Positions 1 to 10,288 of a DNA stretch of 64,000 nucleotides are shown one piece after another. The translations under genes and the position numbers were made by a program. The notes below the pieces were generated by a model, which saw nothing but the letters and a program-made list of their open reading frames with translations, did no database searches and was not told where the DNA came from. Origin of the DNA: Phocoena phocoena (taxonomy: Eukaryota > Chordata > Mammalia > Artiodactyla > Phocoenidae); contig NC_089221.1 of NCBI RefSeq assembly GCF_963924675.1, positions 87,974,296 to 88,038,295 of the forward strand, given 5' to 3'. Each line of letters opens with the position of its first letter. Position 1 is the stretch's first letter.

Positions 1-1304
1 TCATTCCCTGCATAACGGCTACCAGGTGCTGGAAAATACTGGGTACAATCGAGACTGCTCAGCAGGTTCTGCTTTCCCTGAGGAGCTTGTGCTAAGTAGA
101 AACAAGTTACCACCAACCCAAGTATTAGCCTGGCTGCTCGTGTACATCACTGTGTTAAGGAAATGTCACATGTTAATAGGAGAGGGCTCCTCATTCCCAA
201 ACAGAGGACCAGTTAAAGAAGGTTCTCCTTGGTCTGCTCCTGTGGAATTCGAGTGGGTCCTTTTCTCCACTGTTGATCATTGAGCTCATTTGCGGTGGTG
301 TTTGGCAGTTGTCTCGTTGTTTGTTGTCCCATCTCAAACACTCTCTAACTGGAGACTTAACTCTTGTAACTCCTCTCTGTACCAAATGATACAGGGTATC
401 AGCAGGGAGAAGAGACTCTTTTCACCATTTTTTACATTGACCCCACCAAAAGAAAAAAAAAAGTACAAGTCTTCAAGAAGATCACGTGTGTCATTTTATA
501 TAATTCACTGCGTCAATTTAGATGTGGTGACCTTTGAAATACGGCAAATTTCTTCAGTACTATCACACTGAAATTCAAAATCAGGCTTTGAAAATTCTAG
601 CAGTGTTAATTACTCCCTCTGTGCTCCTGTTGCACTTTCTTCGTACCCCTCTTATCCTATCATATTTGTTTAATAAACTGTTTTGCTTGCAAGGAACTAT
701 GATTCACTCAGTCTAGCTCAAATAATGAGGGCTTATTTTAAGGATGCCTATGCCAGTAATGGAATCAGAATCTCATGAACACTTCAAAATAGAAGCCAGA
801 TAATGACCAGGCTTTACAGTGACTGGAACTCGAAAGTGGTTCTGGGTTTCAGGAAGCAGCCCTATGGAACTGAGCAGGTAAAAGTTAGGGCTTTGCTAGA
901 AGAAATGTTACCAAACTGTTTTCTGTACATCTGCTGCTTTTTTGTTTATCCCCCGCCCCCAACTCATTCTATTTATATTATCTCTCAAAAGGGCCATACT
1001 AATGTTCCTGGGTAATTACTAAACAGCAAGTAAAGACAGAGATGTTTTTTCCTTTGCAAGGACACATATAGGACTCTGACTAGCCTTTGGATTGGCTGCC
1101 TCTGAGTCAGGTGCCCAGTGCCCGTCCAGTCAGCTGTGACCATGGATGTGAAGGCGTCGTATATGACATGGCTTCCGAGAACTGCCTCCTTTGGTTTCCT
1201 TGGAAGGGACTGTGGATATGACAGGCCCTATAACTGATATGTACAGCCCATAATGACTGGGAGCTTTACCTGGATGAAGCCAGTCAGTCTCCTATTAAAA
1301 AATA

Positions 1305-1375
1305 CCCACAGTGCTTAGCACAGGTTCTGGCATATAGTAGGTGCTCCATAAAATATAGCTAAATGAATAAGCGAA
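1305..1375 (+). repeat. L2/MIR-like 3' end fragment
   Basis: The stretch with GTGCTTAGCACAGG, ATAGTAGGTGCTCCATAAA and AATGAATAA resembles the conserved tail shared by L2 and MIR elements (cost of age: many mismatches). Family choice is uncertain. Confidence 0.5.
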
Positions 1376-1599
1376 TCTTAATATTTTTTCTTGGAGCTTG
1401 TTTTAGGTGAAGTGAAATAACTTGCAGTCTGCCTGTGATTTGATATCATTTATTTGCCAACAGCATCCCTGCTGGATTCTGGATTCTAAGGCACGGTGTA
1501 TCTTACTTTCCCTCTGTCTTTTCCAGTAGATTTTTTTCCTTGAGCTATCAAAACCAAGCCATTGTGGTAGAGTCAGCAAGTTAGTATTCTATGACTTGA

Positions 1600-1960
1600 A
1601 GTCTTAGTCAGCTTAGGCTGCTACAACAAGTACTATAGACTGGGTGCCTTAAACAATAAAAACTTATTTCTCACAGCTAGAGGCTGAGAAGTCCAAGATT
1701 AAGGTGCCAGCATGGCCATGTTCCGGTGAGGGCCTTCTTCTGGTTTGTTCTGGCTGTCTTGCTGGGTCCTCACATGGTGAAGAGCAGGTAGAAGCAAGCT
1801 CTCTTCTGTCTCTTCCTATAAGAGCACTAATCTCACCATGAGGACTCCACCCTCACAACCTAATCACCTCCCAGAGGACCTATGTCCAGATATCATCACA
1901 CTGGGCACTAGGGTGTCAACATATGAATTTTGGAGGGATGCAAACATGCAGTCCACAACA
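1600..1960 (-). repeat. MaLR-type LTR (MST/MLT1-like), solitary
   Basis: The plus strand reads TTAGTCAGCTTAGGCTGCTA near the start and ends with the AACATATGAATTTTGGAGGG block and CAGTCCACAACA. This is the reverse complement of the MST/MLT1 group of ERVL-MaLR long terminal repeats. The inner blocks GGGCACTAGG, CTAATCACCTCCCAGAGG and CCTCACATGGTGAAG also fit. It is an old solitary LTR about 360 bp long with no internal viral genes next to it. The subfamily was not assigned. Confidence 0.75.
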
Positions 1961-1992
1961 AGGCTAAATCTCATTTTAAGATGAAAAACTTG

Positions 1993-2187
1993 GGCTTCCC
2001 TGGTGGCGCAGTGGTTGAGAGTCCGCCTGCCGATGCAGGGGATGCGGGTTCGTGCCCCGGTCCGGGAAGATCCCACATGCTGCAGAGCGGCTGGGCCCGC
2101 TGAGCCTTCGCGGACGTCCGGAGCCTATGCTCCGCAACGGGAGGGGCCACAGCAGTGAGAGGCCTGCGTACCGCAAAAAAAAAAAAA
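1993..2187 (+). mobile_element. CHR-type tRNA-derived SINE, 15-bp target duplication
   Basis: The element runs from GGCTTCCCTGGTGGCGCAGT to GCGTACCGC-A(n) and is close to full length. It has a pol III A-box region (TGGCGCAGTGG) and B-box-like GGTTCGTGCCC from its tRNA ancestor. Perfect 15-bp target-site duplications AAGATGAAAAACTTG lie at 1978-1992 and 2188-2202. It has internal differences from the other copies. Confidence 0.95.
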
Positions 2188-5100
2188 AAGATGAAAAACT
2201 TGCTGTGATTCCAGCTGTTTTCTCTAGTTCCCTGGAGTCACTTTCCACAGGAGACTAGAATAAATCCCCACTAACTTCCATGGGAACAAGTTGTTCTGAG
2301 GAATATAAATTTGTATTCTGATTTCAAGGAGTTCTAGGCCTGTTTCTTTAGAGGGAAGCCTGAGATCCTTCCTCACAATGTGAACTCCCGCTAAACGGTG
2401 TGCTCTGCAAGGCCATGGACAGATGTCACAGATGTTGGGGGTAGGGGTTAGGGCGGGCATGGGTCAGCCCCCTCAGAGGGATTTCAGGCACACTGCATGA
2501 CTACGCTTCGGTCTCTCATGTAGATTTCCCAGTGGGAGGGTCTCCAGATGACAACTGCACCAAGATTCTGTGACCACAGTGGGCAGCACAGACGTGCAGT
2601 ACCAGTTACAGGATTTTGCTAGACAAAGGCTTCTTCCTTATGTCCAATTACATAATCTTCATTCAGTTGTTTCTGCCTATACATCCATAAAACTTGATCA
2701 GGGCAGAGAATGGGATTAGAAGCAGAGAAAATATCGTAGTGAGTGGAAAAATCAATCTTCCCTTTTGTAAATCACCCACCAAAAAAATGAATGTCTGTTC
2801 CTTTGAGGTAGGTTCTTGGTTCTTCCCATATTGCTTGAATGGAAAACATTTTCTGGTACTTGGGGGGCTGCTGCTGAAAGGCCACCCACTGCACACAATA
2901 ACTAGGCTTCCTGATGACTCCATTTCTGCTGATGCTTTTGCTTCGCCATGGACTTTTGGGGAGTTTTGGTCAGTTTCTGTGGAAATGTAGCACTCTCCCA
3001 CGCTTCCCTCCTCTCTATGGAGCTGTCAAAATTTGGGCCAGAGCAGTGGGCTGTGTGAGCCGGCTGTGAACAACTTAGCAAAGGAGCCTGGTGTCCTCAG
3101 TAAACAGAGTAGTTGATAAGTCTTGTGGACTGGATCGATGATAAGAGGAAAATTTTAAAAAAAGCCGAACTAAGAGATGAGGACAGCCATACAGATTCCA
3201 GCTAAAACTGATTCAGCTTGCTAATGAATCCTCTAGCTGGTACTGAATTCTTCTCACCTCTTAAATCAAGTTAAAAACTTGATTCCATGCCAGTTACAAG
3301 GGGCAGAGCTGTCCCTTACCAGGGAGATTAACTTGCTTTGTTGAATACTGACAGGGACCAGGGATGGGCAGGACCCACACAGAATGCAGGGCACTCTAAT
3401 TCATGGTAATATCAACTCTGAAGTAGAAGTAAATGGAGGGTTTGTAATTTGCACTGGTTTCCAGTCCAGACTAAGTTAAACCTAGAGAGAGAGTTCAAGG
3501 AAGTCCTCTGTGGATCCTCGTGCCATGGCTAGTCAGCCCTTTGGAGGTACAGAGCCTAATCCTCTGGTGCTCATAGCCCACACCCTCATATTTAGCCAGC
3601 TAGACTGATCAAGCAAGTTGTAGGCCTGAACGGTGATGTAACGGTGGCTCTGTCTGGCTCCAGAACTTGGGGTACCCTGTGGGTGGGAAAGTCAGCTGAG
3701 TTGAGGAAAAGACACCAAGGATTCAAAATGTCAAGTGATTCTCCCTGCCAGTGTAGAAACTTTTCCATTTACAGCTGGGCTCTGGGAAATTATCCACGCT
3801 GTGGTCAGATCTGTGAACACCACAGGGCCTGGCTGGCCGTCCCCTAGCAGGATTTCTTTTAACCACTAAGTTTTTACCCTATGGCTTTAGATCTTATCAG
3901 ATTGATGTTTAAATGTATCTCAAGTGACCCTCAGTGTCCTTACACTGCTTAGCGTAGATGATGTCAAGAAAAAAAGTGCTGTGAAAACATAAAATTAGAA
4001 AAAAATGTAAAAGTGTTGAGTGTGTGAATGTAGGTTAGGGGAAAACGAATGAAAGAGGAGATGATACAAATTATTCTTCTCTTAAATTCTTCCTAAGTTT
4101 TAGATAGGTTTGAATATGCACAGAAACTGGGACTATCTTGAGAAATTACAGAATTAAAGTTTTGTTTAAAAAGTCCACTTTTATAATAAAACAGTTGACT
4201 CACAGACAAGAAGATTTGGGGAAGTTGCCTAGTGCCCCTCTCCCAACTGCTTTGCGTTCAAAACTTCTCAAAGACGGGATAAACGTGTCATTTGTTTTCC
4301 TTTTGCTGGAGCTCTTAATCAAGTTATTAGAAATGAAGAGGAACAGACTGGGGGCCTCTGTCCAAATTTTGGGTCTACTTGACTCTGGATCTTTCCCTGG
4401 GCTCCCTGACTTAAGGCGCTTTCTTCTTGTATCTCCAGGGAAGAATGGTGACAGTCCTCCTTTCCATTTAATTCTTCCCAAGCTTGTTGGAAAGAGCCAT
4501 TAGTTTATGTTTTCTTCTTTATGCCCGTAGGATCTTAGGATGAGATACTCTCAGTAAACCACAAAGCCTATTACTATTTTAAGTACCTACATCTTCCAGG
4601 AGAAGGAACATGCTGACTCCCTGTAGGAGAAATAAATGGAGTCAGCTTGCTGGCTGGCACACTGTCTTTAGGAAAGAATAAAAAAAGACACAGAACTTCT
4701 TGTTCTGTCTACTGCAGAAAATGTTTCCAGATCTAGTAAAGCAAAGCACAGATTTCAGGGGAGTTATGTGTTCCACACTCTCTGCTACACAAATCAGGGT
4801 TTTTGTTGTTTGGCCCAACAGAATAAGCTCTGAACACAAAAGGAGAGGATAAGGTGTTGATAAAATGCATTTTCTAAGATGTGTGTAGGAAGAAACATGT
4901 TCTTTTATTTTACTGACTTGTTTCATAGCTGTGATGGAAAGAAAATGACTTTGGCTACTTGCATCTCAAATGATATATGCAGTTTGAGGGAGCACCTGGC
5001 ACTTGTGAACAAAACAGCATGCAAAAATATTTTGTTCTGCTTTACCATTGTAATCTTAGAGATTTTTTTTGGTCCCCCTCTTTGTGTTCTTGTCAAGATC

Positions 5101-7017
5101 GACAAGCATCTGTGTGTTACGAAGTGACAGGAAGTTCTTGCTTGAATAATCATGACTAAAATCCAGGATATTTCAAAGCACGTTATTGACTCAGAAAGCC
5201 ACCCAGTAGATTGAATTCTTCTGAATTAACTCTCAGTGACAGCATCAGGGGTAGTGCTTTTACCCCAAATTGTCAGGTCCTCCCATGTCCGCACCTTGGC
5301 TCTGATGCTGGCATCCTCGTCCCAGGGTGTTGTGATAGGGGTTGTTACTAAAAATGTTTCTTTTATTAATGTTACAGAAACCCCCATACTTAGGACTTAA
5401 ACTGAGTCAAAAAGCAGACAGCAAGAAGAGGAACTGAAAGTTCTTTTTATTTGACCTTCCTTCAGGGTGGACACTAAGTAGTGCCATTGCTGGGAGTAAG
5501 ATGGCAGAACTCATGGGACACTCAGAATGGAACCAGGGGTGATCTTTTAATGAAAACTAATGAAATCATGCTTTAATCTCAAAGTGTACTGCAGTTCTTG
5601 GGAAGAGAGTATGACGATCTCTGACGGGAATTGTCAAAAGGGTCATTATGTTGGGATGTGCTGTACTTGAGGCCTTTGGTCCCCTTTCTTCTGCCACTCC
5701 AGACATCATGTATAGGAAGGGCTTAGAAGCTGCTTTCTGTTTGGAAAGGGGAAGGGAGGGAGGGAACTTGCCTGGAAGCAGCATTTGTACAACAAGCTCA
5801 CTGTTTTTACTTAGGTGCTATTTTTTCTTTAAGAGTGGTTGGCTAATCACCCCTTCCCCAAAGCAAATGAACCCTCGGTGATGCTCTTGACCAATTCCTT
5901 GGGCAATGCGATTTCTTGCCTTTTTAAAAGAATCTTGTACATTCATTTATCATCCATATTTTAAAAAGAACACAGAATTATTGCAAATTTACTGCTCACA
6001 GGGTCCCTCAGCACTTACAACTCCATTTTAAAAATAGGCGCACATATGTATTTAACCACTGAACAACTTGACCAATATAGAGGAATGTATCAAACTAAAA
6101 ACTGACGGAGAGTATCGGCCTGATTAGTTATTTGCAATCATTTTCAGAACACTTGTTTTCCAGAGGGACTGTGCAAAAATCGTCATGCTTTTCACAGCAT
6201 TTTTGCCAGAGCTTTCCTAAAGTATGCTTATGTTATCAGCAGAATATGGAACTAAGCTTTTCAAACAATCTCTAAGAAACTGTTTTGCCAATAGTTCCTA
6301 AAAAACTGTTAGAATGGTCAATGAGCAGCTCATCAGAATTATCTTGAACTCCCTTTATGGCACCTAGGTTATACACATTCCTATAATAAGAGGTGAAAGA
6401 TTCTAATCATTATCACTGGGATAAGAGATTCAAATCCATACATGTGTCTTACTCACCACAATTTCTCCTTTGATTCTTTTTGTATAACAACTTAGGTGAC
6501 TCAGGAATTCCAAATACTTTGCTACCGAAGTGTGGTTCTTGCAGCACCGCTTATGTCCTATCTCCGGTCCTGTCTGCTTTCCTGTTATGTGTGCAGCACT
6601 ATCTATCAGGAACTGGCCTCTTTAATCAGGGACTCACAGCCACTTTCGAATGATCTTAGTCCCCACTTTTCGATGTTTTGCACTTTTATCCCTTTGCTCT
6701 AATCTAAGAAAATGTAGGCTTCATCTTGGCTGAGATCCTGGACAGCTCACAATTCAATGTAGATACAGTCTCAGCTTCCAGAACAGGTGTATGATTATTC
6801 TCTAAAGCAGAATCTGAAGTTGTCATCTTTTCATCGCTTCCCCTACTTTCTTAGGGCACTAAGGTGATTTCTCTGGACCAGTCTCCTCATAATTTGCTTC
6901 AATGATACTCAGGTTTTCTCATCTCCAGAGTCACCTTTGTAGCTACTGTGAAAATTGACTCCATGCACTCGACTGTCCTTTTTAAGCCCACAGTGCTTTT
7001 TAACCCACCAAGATTTC

Positions 7018-7020
<3 letters not shown>

Positions 7021-7062
<42 letters not shown>

Positions 7063-7252
7063 CGTTACGCGGGCCTCTCACTGTCGTGGCCTCTCCCGTT
7101 GCGGAGGACAGGCTCCGGACGCGCAGGCTCAGCGGCCATGGCTCACGGGCCCAGCCGCTCCGCGGCACGTGGGATCCTCCCAGACCGGGGCACGAACCCG
7201 TGTCCCCTGCATCGGCAGGCGGACTCCCAACCACTGCGCCACCAGGGAAGCC
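7021..7252 (-). mobile_element. CHR-type SINE with 39-nt A tail
   Basis: Minus-strand SINE: the plus strand has T(39) at 7021-7059, then the GCGTTACGCGGGCC end, running to ACCAGGGAAGCC. Target duplications CCAAGATTTCTATTTT flank it (7008-7023 and 7253-7268, overlapping the T run). The very long, pure tail and intact ends suggest a young insertion. Confidence 0.95.
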
Positions 7253-7976
7253 CCAAGATTTCTATTTTGTAAGAAGCTCTTAACCCCATTTTGACAAGAT
7301 AATTTCCTTTAACTCTAAGTTTTCTGATCTTAAAATCCCGATCTTTTTTTTTCTCATCTATCTCCTTTCTCATTTATGTATAATAAAAATGCTTGAATTT
7401 TGTATTTTCTCTATAGATCGTTACCATGTTATGTTTACACGTAACGTCTGCCTTATGTTGTAAACTTTACAAGTACAGGTTGTAAACATTAACTTTATTC
7501 TGCATAGCTCTGAGCACAATGTCATGATCACTTAAATGCTTTTGATGATGATGGTGATGATGAAAATGACCACATAATGCTGTTCTGGTTTGAAAATATC
7601 ACATAGGTAGTGCAGTACATCTCTTTTTAATGAGTTGTTCCTCATTCTAGAAAGCTGTCATTCTTCATTAGCAAAAAAGGTTACAGTAAGTTGTAATTAG
7701 TGTTTAGTGCCCTGTCAAATAATTAAGTATAATAAAAAGCTTTCAGTGAGTTTAATGTTAACATGGTATAATTAAAGCCAAGTCTTGAAATGCATTAGGT
7801 GTCTATTTTGTCAGACATTTGATGCTTTTTCCATCTACAGATGAAATTCTCAAATTGTGCTTATAGCAATGTCATCATCAAAGACAAAAAACTCACATCA
7901 CTCCGATGCAGAATGGGCTTCCCAGTGTCCAGCGAGGGCAATATTTTAAAAATCAAAGCACTTATACAACCTTGTT

Positions 7977-8050
7977 ATGAACTGATAAGGAAAGTGAGTC
8001 CCAAAGATATTGTGTGACTTGCCCAAGGTCACACAGCAGTAAGTTAATTT
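7977..8050 (-). repeat. MIR fragment
   Basis: GTGACTTGCCCAAGGTCACA and CAGCAGTAAGT match the reverse complement of the MIR core. Confidence 0.7.
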
Positions 8051-8542
8051 TCCTTGGTAGTGAGAATCGTGGCTTGGGATTGTACTGAGGTGATTATTGT
8101 CATTACTGTCATTCTTCCTTTGGGAAGTAGATTTGCTGTAAAATGATTATTTTTATCTTTTTCTTGATGAGGTGAAAAAAATAGATAAATACATGCAAAG
8201 TAAAAGAACATAATGTGTTTAGCTCTTGAATTTAACACTTGTTTTAGGATGCAGGGGGCTTGTCATAGTGCCTATTTTAAGGCTCAAATACTGAGACAAG
8301 ACTGAAATCTCACTATTTTCTCATCAGAATAACTGGAACGTGCCTAGATACTTGACCATTTCAAACCCTGCACATTCTTTGACCTTCTCAGGCCTTCTCT
8401 TGTGCTTGTCGTATTATCTTTTCTGTCCACAAAGATTTTGAAAAAATCAGCAGAGTACAAGTAGCCCCTGAAATAAAGGCGTCATTCAAGGAACAAAGAA
8501 GTAGAAGGAGGGCTCCAATTAAAATGATGAAAATCTTTAATT

Positions 8543-8548
8543 TTTATT
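8543..8548 (-). terminator. EFNA5: Distal poly(A) signal AATAAA of EFNA5
   Basis: This is a canonical AATAAA on the minus strand. A Pumilio-type UGUAUAUA (8573-8580) lies 25 nt upstream, with U-rich sequence downstream. It is the last AATAAA before the next one about 1 kb further (7493-7498), which lies past unrelated sequence. It is chosen as the distal cleavage signal because it gives a 3' UTR of plausible length, so the role is inferred. Confidence 0.55.
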
Positions 8549-8572
8549 TAGGTATACTTGTACGGACACGTG

Positions 8573-8580
8573 TATATACA
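8573..8580 (-). promoter_or_regulatory. Pumilio-type element UGUAUAUA in the 3' UTR
   Basis: The minus strand reads TGTATATA, an exact match to the Pumilio recognition consensus UGUANAUA, 25 nt before the distal poly(A) signal. Binding is not shown by sequence alone. Confidence 0.4.
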
Positions 8581-8603
8581 AATACAGATCATATGGGTTT
8601 GTT

Positions 8604-8629
8604 TGTGTGTGTGTGTGTTTTTTTTTTTT
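8604..8629. repeat. Short (TG)n followed by T run near the EFNA5 3' end
   Basis: About seven TG units run into 12 T residues. In transcript sense this is an A run followed by CA repeats, 60-80 nt upstream of the distal poly(A) signal. Confidence 0.9.
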
Positions 8630-9153
8630 ACATTTTCTTTTACGTTTATATAATGTCAGCATTTCAAAACAGCACTCGATGAGTAAGTGCAAAGGAACTG
8701 CAAGGCGGGCAGTACAAGCACAGGACCACACGGAGCTGGACTTCACACCCAGACGCACACACAATGAGTGGCTTCAATGGGGTGTCAAGAGTAAGCATGG
8801 AAAGCGGATTTGGACTCATGGGTAACCTCCAACATGCCAGCATCTATTAAACTGTACAGACAATGGGAGCAGGCCCATTGTAGGGAGATTTGTCTCACAT
8901 CCGAGCAGCTCTGGGGCAAATGCATGGGAAAAACTCAGTGATGCCAAACCAGAGACAGACCTGCCCATTCACGGTTCTGAGGGAAAACCAAAAGTGGGAG
9001 GAAGTCGAGAGACAGAAAAAGTAAACATAAGAAATAAAAGGGGCGGGGGGAGTGTAGGCAAACGGGAGTGTTTGTTGGTGGAGGTGGTTTCCAAAAGAAA
9101 AACTAGTGATCACAGCTCTGAGAGCAGTGAATGGAGGGAAGGGGTTTAAACTG

Positions 9154-9159
9154 TTTATT
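9154..9159 (-). terminator. EFNA5: Candidate internal poly(A) signal AATAAA
   Basis: A canonical AATAAA lies on the transcript strand inside the 3' UTR. Use would shorten the UTR to about 3.7 kb. There is no other support in the sequence. Confidence 0.3.
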
Positions 9160-9455
9160 GTTTTGAATTTTGGGGAAACTAATAAAAATGGCTGCTGCCG
9201 TTGCTAAGGCACCAGAGACAAAGTCCCTGAAAGTCCACAGGTACTGTGTGACTCTTCCTTTCACAATGACTCAGAGAGAAAGAACCCCCATTTAACCTTC
9301 CTAAATGAACTGGTTTGAAACCTTTCCCATGCTTGGGCTGCACGTGATACTGACAAGACTCTTCCTGGGGAAGAATGAAAACCACCACGAACAGAAGACC
9401 AAACCAAGGTACAGGACCGTTCCTAAATTCCCTAAACCTTTTCAAACCAACATGC

Positions 9456-9479
9456 CGGGGGTGGTGGGGGTGGTGGGAA
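9456..9479 (-). other. C-rich stretch in the 3' UTR (G-rich on plus strand)
   Basis: The plus strand has GGGGG-TGGT-GGGGG-TGGT-GGG. The transcript therefore reads CCCACCACCCCCACCACCCC, a layout that poly(C)-binding proteins favour. A G-quadruplex could form only on the DNA non-transcript side. Confidence 0.4.
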
Positions 9480-9747
9480 ACACCACAGGGCTCCAACATC
9501 AGACCTTGAAAACATTGAGGACAGAATGTTGATCAAAAAAGTCATGTTGTTCCAGGTCCCAAGATGGTGGAGTCTTAAGATTGGGAGGGCGGTGACCACA
9601 CGTGAGTCCTGTATGGAGCAGTGTCTCGGCCGTTTGTGACTCTTCTTAGCCACGTCTACATTGGATGTTTCAAAGCCTCAATGCATGTTTTGTATCCTGA
9701 AAGACTATTGTTCTCACTTACAAAAGGCATAAGAATCAAATTAATAC

Positions 9748-9753
9748 TTTATT
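9748..9753 (-). terminator. EFNA5: Candidate proximal poly(A) signal AATAAA
   Basis: A canonical AATAAA on the transcript strand lies 10 nt after a UGUAUAUA element (9763-9770), the same pairing as at the distal signal. Use would give a UTR of about 3.1 kb. Further AATAAA hexamers lie at 11108-11113, 11644-11649 and 11927-11932. Confidence 0.35.
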
Positions 9754-9762
9754 ATCAAACAC

Positions 9763-9770
9763 TATATACA
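9763..9770 (-). promoter_or_regulatory. Pumilio-type element UGUAUAUA in the 3' UTR
   Basis: A second exact UGUANAUA match in transcript sense, just before the AATAAA at 9748-9753. Two copies in one UTR make a chance match less likely, though the region is AT-rich. Confidence 0.4.
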
Positions 9771-10270
9771 ACAGAGGTTGCTAATAATACAGAATTTAAA
9801 GAATGCAGTTTTTTTTAACGTTTTACTTTTCTTTCCTCTGCCACCCAAGAAAGTACAGTACAAAACAATAGTCTAAACTAACACAAACTATTACCTGGGC
9901 TATTAAAGGATACACGGTATCCACTAAACAGACAGATCCTTATTTCCCTGCTTCACGTTGCAAAGCCCTTGGCAACCAGGGGCAAAGGTGGCTGGGGTTT
10001 GACTGACTGGGGCTGAGAGGCAGCAAAGGCTGCCCTTCATACTTTTGAATTGTTTTTTGAAATTAAAAGCTGCTACAAAGTTGCGTCGACATCCTCCTAA
10101 GCCCCCTGAGGGTTGTTAACACCATCACAAAAGGCCACCAGCACTTTTTGGACAAGATGAAAACTGCATGATACCAATCGTCTTCTTGAAAACTCCGTGG
10201 CAAGCGTTACCTACAATTACGTCACTTTTAGGTAGAGAAGCACATTGTCTACTGGTGTGGATAGTCTTGC

Positions 10271-10288
10271 TTTTTTTTTTTTTTTTTT
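10271..10288 (-). repeat. A18 run in the EFNA5 transcript
   Basis: A plus-strand T run, hence about 18 A residues in the mRNA, with no target duplication. It is a likely internal priming site for oligo(dT) libraries. Confidence 0.8.

Larger units (their letters stand above)
1..8524. other. 3' flanking DNA beyond EFNA5
   Basis: No exon, RNA gene or conserved protein similarity was recognised. The identifiable parts are listed separately: an L2/MIR-like piece (1305-1375), a MaLR LTR (1600-1960), two CHR SINEs (1993-2187, 7021-7252) and a MIR piece (7977-8050). The stretches 1-1300, 2203-7007 and 7270-7976 hold only ordinary AT-rich sequence with fortuitous open frames of at most about 120 codons. 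Confidence 0.6.

Noticed and set aside
1993..2070. tRNA-like head with A-box and B-box
   Set aside because: It is the tRNA-derived promoter part of a SINE, with neither a cloverleaf that closes nor a functional anticodon arm. It is not a tRNA gene, and the same holds for the other CHR copies.
10271..10288. A run on the transcript strand as a possible gene 3' end or processed pseudogene tail
   Set aside because: No AATAAA just upstream in transcript sense, no target duplication and no retrocopy body.
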